Assembly (NCBI GenBank): GCA_947044365.1
Contig: OX345640.1
Location: 792,001 to 856,000, forward strand
Reading direction: 5' to 3'
DNA from: Petrosia ficiformis
Lineage: Eukaryota > Porifera > Demospongiae > Haplosclerida > Petrosiidae
Length of the DNA: 64,000 bases
The first letter of the stretch is position 1, and the number at the start of each line of letters is the position of its first letter. Under the pieces are notes generated by a model. It was not told where the DNA came from. It searched no databases and saw only the letters and a list, made by a program, of their open reading frames with translations. The position numbers were made by a program, and so were the translations under genes. This document shows, piece after piece, positions 34,640 through 47,516 of the stretch.

Positions 34640-35480
34640 TGAAATGCAATCAAATCAAGGCTTGATATCCTGGCAACACGCTATCATATATTCCATGCTT
34701 ACTACACTTTAAAGGCTTGATATTCAAGCAACACGCTATCATTTATTACATGCTCACTACTCTTTAAAAAAGGCTTGATATTCAAGCAACACGCTATCAT
34801 AAATATTTCATGCTCACTACCCTCTAAAGGCTTGATTGATATTCAGGCAACAAACTATATCATAAATATTTCATGCTCACTACACTCTAAAGGCTTGATA
34901 TTCAGGCAACACGCTATCATAAATATTTCATGCTCACTACTCTCTAAAGGCTTGATATTCAGGCAACACGCTATCATAAATATTTCATGCTCACTACTCT
35001 CTACAGGCTTGATATCCAGGCAACACGCTATCATAAATATTTCATGCTCACTACTCTCTAAAGGCTTGATATTCAGGCAACACGCTATCATAAATATTTC
35101 ATGCTCACTACTCTCTACAGGCTTGATATCCAGGCAACACGCTATCATAGATATTTCATGCTCACTACTCTCTAAAGGCTTGATATCCATGCAACACGCT
35201 ATCATAAATATTTCATGCTCACTACTCTCTAAAGGCTTGATATTCAGACAACACGCTATCATAAATATTTCATGCTCACTACTCTCTACAGGCTTGATAT
35301 CCAGGCAACACTCTATCATAAATATTTCATGCTCACTACTCTCTAAAGGCTTGATATCCATGCAACACGCTATCATAAATATTTCATGCTCACTACTCTC
35401 TAAAGGCTTGATATTCAGGCAATACGCTATCATAAATATTTCATGCTCACTACTCTCTAAAGGCTTGATATTCGGGTGAC
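34640..35480. repeat. 57-bp minisatellite, about 14 copies, open on both strands
   Basis: Unit CATGCTCACTACTCTCTAAA + GGCTTGATATTCAGGCAACA + CGCTATCATAAATATTT. Because 57 is a multiple of three and the unit lacks stops in one frame of each strand, frames of 234 residues (+, 34775-35479) and 211 residues (-, 34855-35490) exist. I do not call these genes. Confidence 0.95.
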
Positions 35481-38400
35481 ACACAGTCACGTACTACACT
35501 AAGCCTACTACATATATACATATATACATAATTTATATAAATATATAATTATATACATATACAGTACATGCAAAGTTACAAAAAAATTAAGATGTGTACA
35601 TAATTACATAAAGTAAAAATTCTAAAGTTTTATTATCTACTCTACATTTCTATTTACAGTTATTATATACATGATAGGAACAATACATATAATATTTCTC
35701 ATAATACATATAATCTACTACCTATAGCGTAATTTACATTATATTTATTTTTACAGTTATTCATAATACATGATGGAAATATTTATACATGAAATGTTCT
35801 ATCTATTCTAACTCATTATTCTCTATTTATAGTTCACATATATACACTATTATATAATTATTATGTGAATATATTTATAGATGAACAGCTCTTCAATTCT
35901 GAGTTCTAACACTAACAGATATAAATATAAATGCGCTGTATATACATGTCTCAATACCTTAACAGTGTATTGAGATCATGTTTTAAGGTTGAGGAAATTA
36001 TAATGCCATACTGCTAATCCAATCAAATGATTAGTTCATAAAGTATGCTTAAATTATTCCAATCCAAATCATGTATAATTTTAGTTCTCATATATAACCT
36101 TTTAGTGCAAGCCTTGCTTGTTATGAAATACAATAAGACTCCATTACTCATTGCAATCATATTCTCGTCATATTCCTCAATGCTTATACACATGCTTATT
36201 AATGCTGGGCCTATAAATTCCACAACCCTATAGTCACGTTATAACTATACATGAAAGCATGCAATATAAATGAATTGATCAAGAATAAGAAATGTGACTT
36301 TATTAAATAACAGAAGAGTAGACCTTCAAATTAGTATCATGTTAGTCTGATCTACATAGTACATTATGTCATTTTAAATGTATAAAATAAAGCATTTTGA
36401 TTGTCTCAGATATTTAAGCTTTCCTAAACAGACTATAGATCAATCTGGTTTCAGAACAAAGCTGCATGGTTTGTATCTCAAAACAAATGCAAAGCCACAT
36501 TTCCATACTCTTAATAATAAAGTATATTAACAAATATACACATTATAACTTAAAATAATCCTCAGAATGTTGGGAGAACTGCAACAGATCACATCAGACA
36601 GGCTAAGCTACTCCACACCTATAATAATAATTAACAGATAAAATATGAGATCCTAATGATTTGTCTGTTACCTTGTACGTCAGGACATCAGAAGGTTGTG
36701 GATGAACAAGATAGTGGACTAGCTATAGCCCGTTATGGTAGCCTCTATTCTCAGTAGATGATCTGTTTGGAAAGATTCAAACACTATATAAAGCTTAGGC
36801 TTAGCTGATATCTTCACTGATATGCTCACTATAAAGCTATCTTTACTGATATGCTCACTATTATAATCTAAAACTCTATAAAGCTTAGGCTCTAATTCAT
36901 TATACTGCATTCTATTATAATTATGCTCAATATTACTTTAAATACTTTATAAATCTTAGACTTGACTTAAAAGCTTAGGTAGAGTGATATCATGTGCTTA
37001 CTACTATACTTCTCACTTAAATGTATAATTATGCTTGGTTAATACTCTTATACTATATATTGTCTTAAGCTTTTGTTTAAAACAATAAATGCTCTTTCAT
37101 ACTATCAATACTAAATTCTAACAAGCTTCTCTGAATGGTAGATTGCTTGAAATCCTGAACACTACAGTACCCTACAATACAGTACAATACATATAATATA
37201 CAATAATATACAATACATGTAATATGTACAAAAAATAGTACACATACATTATAATAATAATTAGTTCATTAGTTGTTAATTACAGTTTGACAAATAGAAC
37301 ATACAGGATTTTGAATTTTATTTTTGAAGAAGATAAACAGAAATAAATCACAAGTATTGTATACAAACAGGACAAACAGGACAAACAGGACAAACAGGTT
37401 TTTAAACTGGTTTTTGAATTTCATTTCAAAGAAGACACAAAGAAGACAAATAGACATATATTTAACACAAATGGTGTATATAACTTATCTATTTGGCGTA
37501 GCGCTGATCTATTTAGCATAGTGCCGACTGAATACATGATCTATACATACCCCAGTACCTCACCTTTGGTATACTGAGGTCATGTTACATACATGATAAT
37601 ATACATACATTAAATAAATACATTATATATTATACTTAATAGATTACATTACCATTATACATTATTGATTATATATAACATACAGTTGAAGACATCAGCA
37701 TCATTGACAACATCTGGAAACAGTCACATCAATACAGGAGGCTAGTATCAGTCCACTATAGATAATCAGTAACTAAGGACAATTAAAAGAAAATTAATTT
37801 TAATGATGAATATTTGAGAAGACATAATAATATTGTTATAAGGTCATATAACGTATATAGACAGCTCCTTTCCAAAAATCTACCTGTATTTTTTGTTAGG
37901 GTATGAATGATCAAGCAAGATTTATGAAGATATCACTATGATTGCTTTGTGATGACCAACAATCACTGATGTTGATTTCATGTATGAAACACAACAACAA
38001 CCTATCACAACAACCTATCACAGCATTTGATTTTTTCAATCTTTCTTTTAAAGGCCTTGCATATTCTTTTGCAATGTCTCTTACTATAAAAGCAATTAAA
38101 GTTTCTATAACCTGCTTGGGTCTGTAGATCTAATTGAGTACATGTTCCTTTACACATATTACCCATTAACTGAAATACATATAATTCAACCTAGTCCCAC
38201 CCTAAGCAGATAAAAATCTACATACACTGAACAAGAATTACAAGTGTGGCTCAGCTAACTAACCTGTTCATGTTCAATAATGACCAAAGCTTGATAATTA
38301 TCATTACAGTACATTACTACATCCAACATAAAGTTAGGTGATTGCAGTACATTATCACATGGCTACACAAGTGAGTTGACTCTAGTTACCTCCCTAAGCA

Positions 38401-40238
38401 GACAAAGGACTACAAGTACATATAACATGGACAGTCACTTCACAATTTAGTTGATCAGCATATTACATTACAATTGCTTGAATATAATAATAAAATAATA
38501 ATAATTAGTTAATTACTGTAGTTCCATTACGTATAGTTTATAACTCTCAATTATTCACACCAAGAATGCAGTCCCCTCAACAGATACAGTAGCTTACAAC
38601 ATGATATCACAATAGTGCATGGCTGTTTGAAACTAGTCCCTTTGTCTGACTACTTAATTAAAACAATAATCCACAATAATAATTGTTATTATCACAATAC
38701 AGGTACAACAATCAATAAATAAACAATACAAGAATAAAAATAAATATTTCTTAATAAATAAATAAATAAAATTATTTTAACACAATACTTCTTATCTTTA
38801 ATAATCCACAGTTATTTATTAACATGCAATATTAATACTACTACAGCTAGAAATAATTACATTACAAACATTGACATCTTTAATTCTCTCCTCTACAACA
38901 TGATAGATTATGAATAATTGATGGATACACAGTACATATACAAATATAATACTATACAACACTAAACAGCTAGAAATAATATTATATCTCTTAAGCTCTT
39001 ATAAAACACACTAAATTATTAATAATCGATGATTAATTACACAGTACACACCCTGAAACACAGTATAAATATTTACAATTATTATAATACTGCAACATTA
39101 ATAAGCAATAATTAAAAGTTGTGTCAATTCACTTGGCAAATTTGCAACTGGATGTATCTATCCAGCATTGACAATATCTGTTATTGGATAAGGACTCAGC
39201 TTCAAAAATAACCCATAATAATTATACACTTGATGGATAATATACATCAATATATTATTAACAATGGTTTTCTTAGTAGGAAAAGTGCATGAAATACTGT
39301 TCAATATTTAGCCCATCATAGACGTAGGCACCAGGGGAGGCACAGGGAAATACTTTAGAGCAGTGGCCATTTGGTGCTTCCCATTCCTATCATCTTTCCT
39401 ATGCTTATGCACATATTAGGCATGATAAACCCTAAACCCCTGGGATTGAGGACATGTTCCCATTATTTACCAACATAGCCAGACAATTAGTGATTGAAAT
39501 ACAACATGCTTCCAATAAACAAAGCGTCTATATACCGTTAACATACATATTGTTACTAAACAATGCTATACAGCCTGACCCCTTTTTTACGTACAATATT
39601 AATAAATAAAATGCTAAAGTTTGTAATAATTATATATATAATATTTTGCCAACCAACAATGCGCCTAGTAAAGCTACAAGGCTGCAATTTAATAACATAT
39701 ATGTTCATTTGGCTGCCAGAGATAAACTAAAATAGTCAACAAGTTATACACACTTTTTCTTAGCATATGTGGTGTAGTAATTACCTAGTTGAGCATTCAC
39801 ACACAATACTAAACCAAAGCTGGCTACAACCTGTTAGCAGCTAACTACATACATACATTAAATTTTCAACAGTTTTTCAGTCAGGCACATGTAGCATAGC
39901 TATTGTCTAGTTGAGACATACATGCTTTAACATCTCACCTAGTAGGCTGCTATGGGCGGGCAGATAGTGTACAGCAGCTATCAAAGGTAAATCAGTTTAG
40001 AGCTCCAAGTAGTACTGGAAACAGGTCGATGATTATCTTGACTCGCACTTGCTATACATAAACAAAAAGAGAGTAAATTTGTATGCATACATTTTGGTAA
40101 ATTATTTTACAAGAATTTAGCTAAGACAATACAGAGCACACTACCTCCAGCAATTCAGAGAACTCCACTGTCTTGTACTGGCTGTGCACAAGCTTTTTGT
40201 GCGGACGCGGGGTAGTCTACTGAGCATGCGTATATCGC

Positions 40239-40244
40239 CACGTG
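40239..40244. promoter_or_regulatory. CACGTG E-box upstream of SUPV3L1
   Basis: Lies 62 bases before the SUPV3L1 ATG within a locally GC-rich stretch (40198-40250) that also has GAGCATGCGTA, similar to an NRF1-type half site. Confidence 0.4.
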
Positions 40245-40305
40245 GGTGGATAAAGACGGTTATTATGGGCATTATATAGAGTCTTCACTCTGACCTGCAT
40301 CGAGA

Positions 40306-43300
40306 ATGCAAACGAAGTTGCAGTACTGTGTATTGTTAGCATGGAGAACATGCTCATGGCGAACTTGTAGATTTGAACCATTATCAAAAGTGTGTATTTA
40401 CAGGCAAATTCATTGGAATAAACAATTTTATCATCAAGAAGGTGAATATTATATATATATTTTTTATTTTAATCCAATGAAATTGCTATTAATGTGCAGT
40501 AGATATTTCCAAGATCATAGGGTCTAGATCAAATTTAAATAGTAGTCTAACCTTCTTATGGTAAATTAGTTGTGAGAACCAGTTCAGCCTCAATGATGAT
40601 CAACTTGACTACATAGTACGTACCTCATTAAATACTCATGGTTTTAACAAATGCTAGTGATGGGCGATTCCAAATATGTTTATTTGATTCTATACTGAGT
40701 AGTCTGAGAATGAGAATCAATGGAAGTGAGTAAATACTGAATATGTGAATGGTTTGAATATTGACAGCTGGTAAAATAATTATTAAAATTTTGATAAAAT
40801 TGTTGTTTTTTGAGTAAACTTTTATATAGAGGTTTGTGTTTTATTTAGGATTCAGACATGCACCTTTATGAGGTGCTATGTATTTCAGTTGATCCTACAT
40901 GTATATATTGATAATGTAATGGATACCAGTCAGTAATTAACCATATGACAAAAATAATGATAGTATACTAAAGGTCATTCTCGTTCACCGTGACCTCAGA
41001 AAATTGTTCATAACTTTAGTTTGGAATGACTAACAATCTTTTCACCTGTACCATTTTCATATAATAATCCTTCCTGTTCTTTTTTTGTGTATGTCAAATT
41101 TCAATCCATTGCTTCATTATTGAGTTACAGTATAATCATGTATTAACCTTATGACATTAAACTATACATTATATTACATATAAAGACATCACATCATAAG
41201 GACATCGTGAATGTAAACAGATTATATAGTATTGCGTTTGGAGGTTATAGGAATTAAGTAGTTAGATCTTCATGAATTCACAATAATTATGACAGTATAT
41301 TGGTGAAGGTTCTAGAAATTAGTTAATTAAACCTTGGTTTTCACTGCTAATCTGTTATGAAAATGTCCTCTCTTGTTGTAGGTCATACTGTTCAGTTAGA
41401 AGATTTGAAAACTTGTGATAATAAAACATCTGATGTTGAGAGAGAAACAGCAAAAAATGATGAAAACAAGTATCTGTTTCGAAGTGAGTTGTTGATAATT
41501 ACTGTATCTTTGATGGATTTTTTGTTTGTTACCAGAACGGCTGGGAGAGATTTGCTATGAACTGAAGCAAAGGGATGAACTCAAAAAAGCAGCTTTGGAA
41601 TTTGGAATTGAAGGTCATATGAATGGATGGACAGATAGATAAATGGACTGATGCACACATTGATCGATAAATAGATACTGTAGATTGATATATAGATGAA
41701 TTAGTGAATGGATGGATGGATGATGGATGGATGGATGGATGGATGGATGGATGGACGGATGGATGAATGGATGTATGGAAGGACGGACTGTACTGATGGG
41801 TAGATAGATCCATAGATGGATGGAATACATGTAATAGATGGATAGATAGATAGATCTACTAATTGTACTGATGGATGGATAGATCCACAGATGGATGGGC
41901 TAATAGATGGATAGATCTACTCATTGTACTGATGGATGAATAGATCCGCAGATGAATAGATTAATAGATGGATAGATAGAATGATGAATGTGTAAATGTA
42001 TATAATAACGTATGATCCATATAACTTACTGTGAACACAAACCAGACTATAATATTTTTAATTTTCCACAGGTGATACTTATCAAACTGTGATGTCCAGT
42101 TTTTGCTCGTTATTAAGGAAACCAAAACATATTAAATTAAATAATGCTCTTTATGAAGTATTAATAAGAGTACATGATAGACAGAGTCATGTTGATGATC
42201 TATTCCCTTTTCTAATTGAACACGTTCGTCAGAAATATCCTTTAGTCTTCACTCTCCCGAAACTGAAAAGCATTTGTGATCTTTCAGACCCAACAAACTG
42301 GTATGCTGTGTAGCAGTGTTGCTATAACTATCTATAACTAAGACCCCTTTTAGTAAGACAATGTGACTTTTAGTTAACTAAACTATGACTAAATAAATTA
42401 CAAGTCTACTACATCTCTTAATTCTCATTTCAGTTGCTGTACTTCCCTTTTTCTTATATAATATGTAATAGTTAAAACATACTTACCTGGCTTTAAGTAA
42501 TGTAATGTATACATGAGGATGATGCAATCGGCTCGTGCATTGCATAACATCAACTGTTATTGCATTTTTCAAGTGTGCACATTCACACATGTAGGCAGGA
42601 GCTTCCTGATGTAGTTATGTTATATTTCTGATCACATGATCTACCACTGTTCTTGAAGCTACACTATAGTCTGTTCACATTCACGATGTCCTCAAAATTA
42701 TGATGTGATGACTTTATATGTAATATAATGTATAGTTTAATGTCATAAGGTCAATACATGATTATATTGTAACTCAATAATGAAGCAATGGATTGAAATT
42801 TGACATACACAAAAAAGAATGGAAAGGACTACTATATAAAAATGGTGCAAGTGAAAAGATTGTTAGTCATTCCAAACTAACATTTTTCTGAGGTCATGGT
42901 GAATGTGAATGACCTTTAGTAGAAAATATGCAATAAAGTACTGTGACATCTGATTGGCCATAAGTCATGTGATAGCAGTTAAATGGTGCCAAACAAAGCA
43001 GGCAGTCGGTACCTCTACTTGGTTTAAAACATATTTCAGTATATTCTCTTATAAATATTGTTATATCATTATATTAGGTATCCTAGTACACTGTCAATGA
43101 AGAGAAAGTTCGTGTTGCATTTAGGTCCAACAAACTCTGGTAAAACTCATAATGCTCACCAGCACTTTATGTCAGGTGACAAGGGAATATATTGTGCTCC
43201 TTTGAGAATGTTAGCTGTTGAAGTTTTTCAGAAAACCAACGATAATGTAAGTATGCATGTATGTACAAGTGTGTGTATGTATGTATTATGTATCTATGTA

Positions 43301-46300
43301 GTAGGTATGTATTTATGTATGTGTGTACATATGTATGTATTTATGTATGTATGTATGTATTTATGTATGTATGTATGTATGTATGTACATATGTACGTAG
43401 GTACATATGTATGTATGTATGATCTTTGTCATAATCTAAATATTGCCACATTTCTTAACAAAGGGAGTTCCGTGTGATTTGGTGACAGGTGAAGAGAGAA
43501 TATATGCTAGTGGATCTGAAGATAGCCCTGCCCATCATGTTGCATGTACCATTGAAATGGCTAATGTTTACGCAACGAGAGCTTGTAAGTAATTTGTAAT
43601 TGTTTGTCAGAAATTAGCTAGTTTAGTGTATGTACATCACTACTGGCTGTTAAACAACTAATCGGAGTATCGTTTGGGTATTCAGTTTTTGTCTCTGTGT
43701 CTGTCTGTCTGTCTATGTCTCCATCTATATGTGTCTGTCTATGTCTCCATCTATATGTGTCTGTCTATCTGTCTGTCTGACTGTCTGATCATTGTATTTC
43801 AGATGATGTAGCTGTTATTGATGAAGTCCAGATGATCAAAGATAAGGATAGAGGTGGAGCTTGGACTAGAGCAATACTCGGTAATATCCCTCCTGTTTTT
43901 TTTTTCTTGCATTGTTATCTTCTCCCTTTGCTGTTCCCATGATCATTCCTCTCTTTATCTTTGCTGTTCCTATCATCCTATTATCTCTTCTCTCATGTTA
44001 GGTCTTCCTGCTAATGTGATTCATATTTGTGGAGAACCAACAACATTACCAATCTTACAAACACTAATTGATGTCACTGGATCAGATATCCAGGTCAGTG
44101 AATTACATGTACTTTCATTTTCTCTTCTTCATTGACTCATTTTTCTCCTGCTCTTCCTCTTCCTCCTCCTAATTCTCACCTTTTGTTCTCCTCAAGGTGA
44201 AGTCTTATAATCGTCTCACTTCTCTAGTACCTTTGAAATACAGTCTCAATGGTGATTACTCTAATGTAAGACCTGGTGACTGTATTGTGACATTCTCTCG
44301 TAACAAAATATTTCAAATTCGTAAACAAATAGAACAAACAACTCGTCAGCCATGTGCACTGGTGTATGGAGGGCTACCTGCTGGTGCGTATATATGTATG
44401 TATGTATGTATATATGTATGTATGTATGTATGTTTGTATGTATGCATGTATGTATGTATGTATGATACATACATATATACATATATGTATGTATACATTA
44501 TGTATGCAATATGTATGTTTGCATGCATGTATATATGTATAGATATGTATATACATGTATGTATATGTATATATTAATGTACATTATACATGTATATGTA
44601 ACATAGGTACTTTTTATATCTCTTTAGCTACTAGAAATTATCAGGCTGAGTTATTCAATTCATCAAAAGTGAAAGTATTAGTTGCTTCTGATGCAATAGG
44701 AATGGGAATTAATCTGTGAGCATAATTCCATAGTATTTAATAGGAATGGGAATCAGAATAATTATAAGGAATGGGAATGAGCTTGTGAGGATAATTACAT
44801 AACTGTTAAAATACTCATTTCCATGTTAACTTATAACTTCAATTCAGTAATACTTGTAATTATAATTGTATTTAATTAGGAATATCAAGAGAATAATATT
44901 CCACACATTATCAAAGTATGATGGCGGATCTATTCGATCTCTCTCTACATCACAAACTAAACAAATAGCAGGAAGAGCTGGTAGATTTGGGAAGCAAAAT
45001 TACGAAGGGGAGGTCACCACGTATGTGTCTATTTAGTCTTCCTTATATATCTATTTATCAAGCAGTCTCTGTACATTAATATATATCAGAGTTTTTGATA
45101 TGTTATGAAGCATGGGCCAAATTGGCTCAACAATGGTTAGTGTGTGCACCATTGGGAGTATATCTTGAGCCAATTAACTAAGAGTTAGTGCATTAGATAT
45201 AATATAATCATAATTAACTGTGCCATCTGACCCAAAGAGAGAACTGTGCAGTGCCAAATAAGAAGCTCTTTGGGCCAATGGTGTGCTATATATGCTTATC
45301 AAAAACTCTGATATATATACTTCATACATGGTTTTTTGTTTTTTTCAAATAAATTGATTGGAGAATTAAAAGAAATATTGTCTACTCTGGATACACCCAA
45401 TCATTCAGGATTATATACATTATACATGTACATAAAATATGTATAGTAATAATAATAATAATTAATATATTGTATTATGCATGATGTACATACACATTAT
45501 ATACTGTAATAGATTCTACGATAAAGATCTACAGATGATGCATAAACTGTTATTAGCACCTGTTGATGACATTAAAGTAAGACCCTTGTGACTGGTATCG
45601 TCTTTATCATACACTCTCTCTCCCCTCTCTATAGCAAGCTGGTCTCTCTCCTACTCTTGATCAAATAGAAAGGTTTTCATATCACTTGCCTGATCTTGAA
45701 CTTCATGAAATACTGGTCAGACCGGTTTTTCATGTCACATGATGATCACGTGACCTTTAAATTCTTGTTACAGGATATATTTATGAGAACTGCTGAAGTT
45801 AATGAAAACTATTTTCTTTGTCAAGTTGCATTAGAGAAACAAATAGTGAATAACAGTATATAACATGTATACAATACATACATACATACATACATACATA
45901 CATACATACATACATACATACATACATACATACATACATACATACATACATACATACATACATACATACATACATACATACATACATACATACATACATA
46001 CATACATACATACATACATACATACATACATACATACATACATACATACATACATACATACATACATACATACATACATACATACATACATACATACATA
46101 CATACATACATACATACATACATACATACATACATACATACATACATACATACATACATACATACATACATACATACATACATACATACATACATACATA
46201 CATACATACATACATACATACATACATACATACATACATACATACATACATACATACATACATACATACATACATACATACATACATACATACATACATA

Positions 46301-47516
46301 CATACATACATACATACATACATACATACATACATACATACATACATACATACATACATACATACATACATACATACATACATACATACATACATACATA
46401 CATACATACATACATACATACATACATACATACATACATACATACATACATACATACATACATACATACATACATACATACATACATACATACATACATA
46501 CATACATACATACATACATACATACATACATACATACATACATACATACATACATACATACATACATACATACATACATACATACATACATACATAGGCG
46601 GTGTCACGTGATATTTCAAAATATGGCTTACCTCTAAAAGATGCTTACAACTTTTCTCTTTCTCCTGTTGAGATCAGAAAATCTTTCACAATATCAATTC
46701 TTCATCATGTTAGTATAATCTGTATATAAGATTATCCATTTAAATAGTCCATTGTTTACATAATTGTTTTCATTCATTAGTCCATTGTTTACATCATTAT
46801 TTTTATCCATTAGTCCATTGCCATCATAGTTTACCATTAATTAAATCATTTTTTCATTCATTATTACATTGTTTTCATCCATTGTTCCATTAATTTGTCC
46901 ATTTGTTTTCATCAATGTTTACATGCATCCATTATTCCATTGTACATTGTACATTTTTCATTTCTCAGTTTGCCAAATCTTTTGCTCAAGACAAACCAGT
47001 AACAACTGCTCACTTGTGTCATCATCTCCACTGGCCCCTCCCACATCCCTATACCCCAGATCAAATGGCAAAACTAGAAGAGGCTCATGAGGTACTTGAT
47101 TTGTATCTTTGGTTTAGGTAAGGATGAGGATTAATAACCATTAATAATCATTAATAATCATTAATGGCATTGTATGATAATTGTTTTTCTGTAACATACA
47201 GTATGAGATATCCAGAACATTTTCCTGAGCCAGAAGGTGCTAAAAAGCTCCAAGAAGAACTAGAAAAGGTCATTGGTCACTCCCTAGCAATCAGAGTGCG
47301 ACGTAACTCTAGTAACAAGACCATACCCAATTTTGAACATCGAATTCAAATCAATAGAAACAACTTTGATTCAATCAAAAGAGGTAATTACATTTTGTAA
47401 TTGTCCCTTTTTGAAAATCATGTCACAATAACTATTAATAATTAATAATAATTATAATAATTATAGGAGGAGCGAAATATAAAATTACACCAACTGGACG
47501 AATAAGAGATAATTAA
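40306..47516 (+). CDS. SUPV3L1: Mitochondrial ATP-dependent RNA helicase SUV3
   Basis: SUV3 unwinds RNA for the mitochondrial degradosome. Eighteen exons: 40306-40441, 41382-41483, 41536-41613, 42072-42300, 43078-43246, 43464-43584, 43803-43880, 44002-44093, 44197-44383, 44628-44715, 44880-45020, 45513-45576, 45635-45715, 45774-45845, 46598-46708, 46969-47117, 47202-47383, 47467-47516. They total 2130 bases, 709 residues (human 786). The N-terminus is Arg-rich without acids until about residue 24, as in a mitochondrial presequence. Helicase motifs: GPTNSGKT (198-205), DEVQ (285-288), [21 protein letters not shown] (455-464). The C-terminal [12 protein letters not shown] region matches the SUV3 C-terminal domain. 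The 46598 acceptor directly follows a CATA array. The exons around 45020-45513 flank a MITE A copy. Confidence 0.95.
40968..41222 (+). mobile_element. MITE family B, copy 2
   Basis: CTAAAGGTCATTCTCGTTCA to CATCGTGAATGTAAACAGAT, about 255 bases, in the first SUPV3L1 intron. Contains one copy of the TTACAGTATAATCATGTATT segment that forms the 60-bp satellite near 14 kb. Confidence 0.85.
41615..41985. repeat. GGAT/GATA tetranucleotide-type repeats
   Basis: Degenerate GGATGGATGGACGGATGGAT and GATGGATAGATAGAT runs in the SUPV3L1 intron 41614-42071. Confidence 0.85.
42312..42405. repeat. Family E fragment
   Basis: AGTGTTGCTATAACTATC, then CCCCTTTTAGTAAGACAATG and TTTTAGTTAACTAAACTATG; related to the 11.2, 12.7, 18.8 and 50.5 kb fragments. 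Confidence 0.5.
42669..42919 (-). mobile_element. MITE family B, copy 3 (inverted)
   Basis: CTGTTCACATTCACGATGTC to GTGAATGTGAATGACCTTTA. Best view of the terminal inverted repeats: both ends contain TTCACATTCACNATG/TGACCTC. In the SUPV3L1 intron 42301-43077. Confidence 0.85.
43255..43425. repeat. GTAT-type microsatellite
   Basis: Interrupted GTATGTATTTATGTATGTAT repeats in a SUPV3L1 intron; a second cluster is at 44390-44590. Short MYVC/YIHT frames come from this. Confidence 0.9.
45083..45314 (+). mobile_element. MITE family A, copy 4 (clearest ends)
   Basis: ATATCAGAGTTTTTGATATG at the left and GCTTATCAAAAACTCTGATA at the right form terminal inverted repeats of about 16-18 bases, flanked by TATA-rich sequence. 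In the SUPV3L1 intron 45021-45512. Confidence 0.85.
45874..46596. repeat. ~720-bp perfect (CATA)n array
   Basis: About 180 uninterrupted CATA units filling the SUPV3L1 intron 45846-46597 except for its first 28 bases. The last repeat, TACATAG, supplies the AG of the 3' splice site. The long MYVC and YIHT frames on both strands are repeat translation. Confidence 0.97.

Larger units (their letters stand above)
29978..40305. other. ~10-kb gene desert between TIMM8 and SUPV3L1
   Basis: No exon of a recognisable protein on either strand. It contains a truncated retroelement end (30603-30720), four tandem arrays (30743-30865, 31345-33000, 33645-33803, 34640-35480), and then about 4.5 kb (35500-40100) of very AT-rich sequence. 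In that last part I see only diffuse local duplications, for example AGCTTAGGCT / ACTGATATGCTCACTA at 36780-36900 and CAGCTAGAAATAAT at 38846 and 38965. Short open frames there have no visible homology. Confidence 0.65.

Noticed and set aside
34775..35490. Overlapping 234- and 211-residue frames on opposite strands
   Set aside because: Produced by a 57-base minisatellite with no stop in those frames; no homology, no splice or start context.
36023..36910. Short frames of about 60 residues in the AT-rich desert
   Set aside because: No conserved motif, no plausible splicing partners, length expected by chance.
37370..37400. ACAAACAGG-type repeats considered as telomere-like
   Set aside because: Only four units of GACAAACAG; not a telomeric motif and not at an end.
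45345..45441. Extra SUPV3L1 exon (frame containing [11 protein letters not shown], resembling LLKEIL in the family)
   Set aside because: No acceptor at a fitting position, and the exons 44880-45020 and 45513-45576 already join in phase and cover the aligned region.
45799..46619. Open frames of about 250-260 residues (MYVC and YIHT repeats) on both strands
   Set aside because: Pure translation of the (CATA)n array inside a SUPV3L1 intron.
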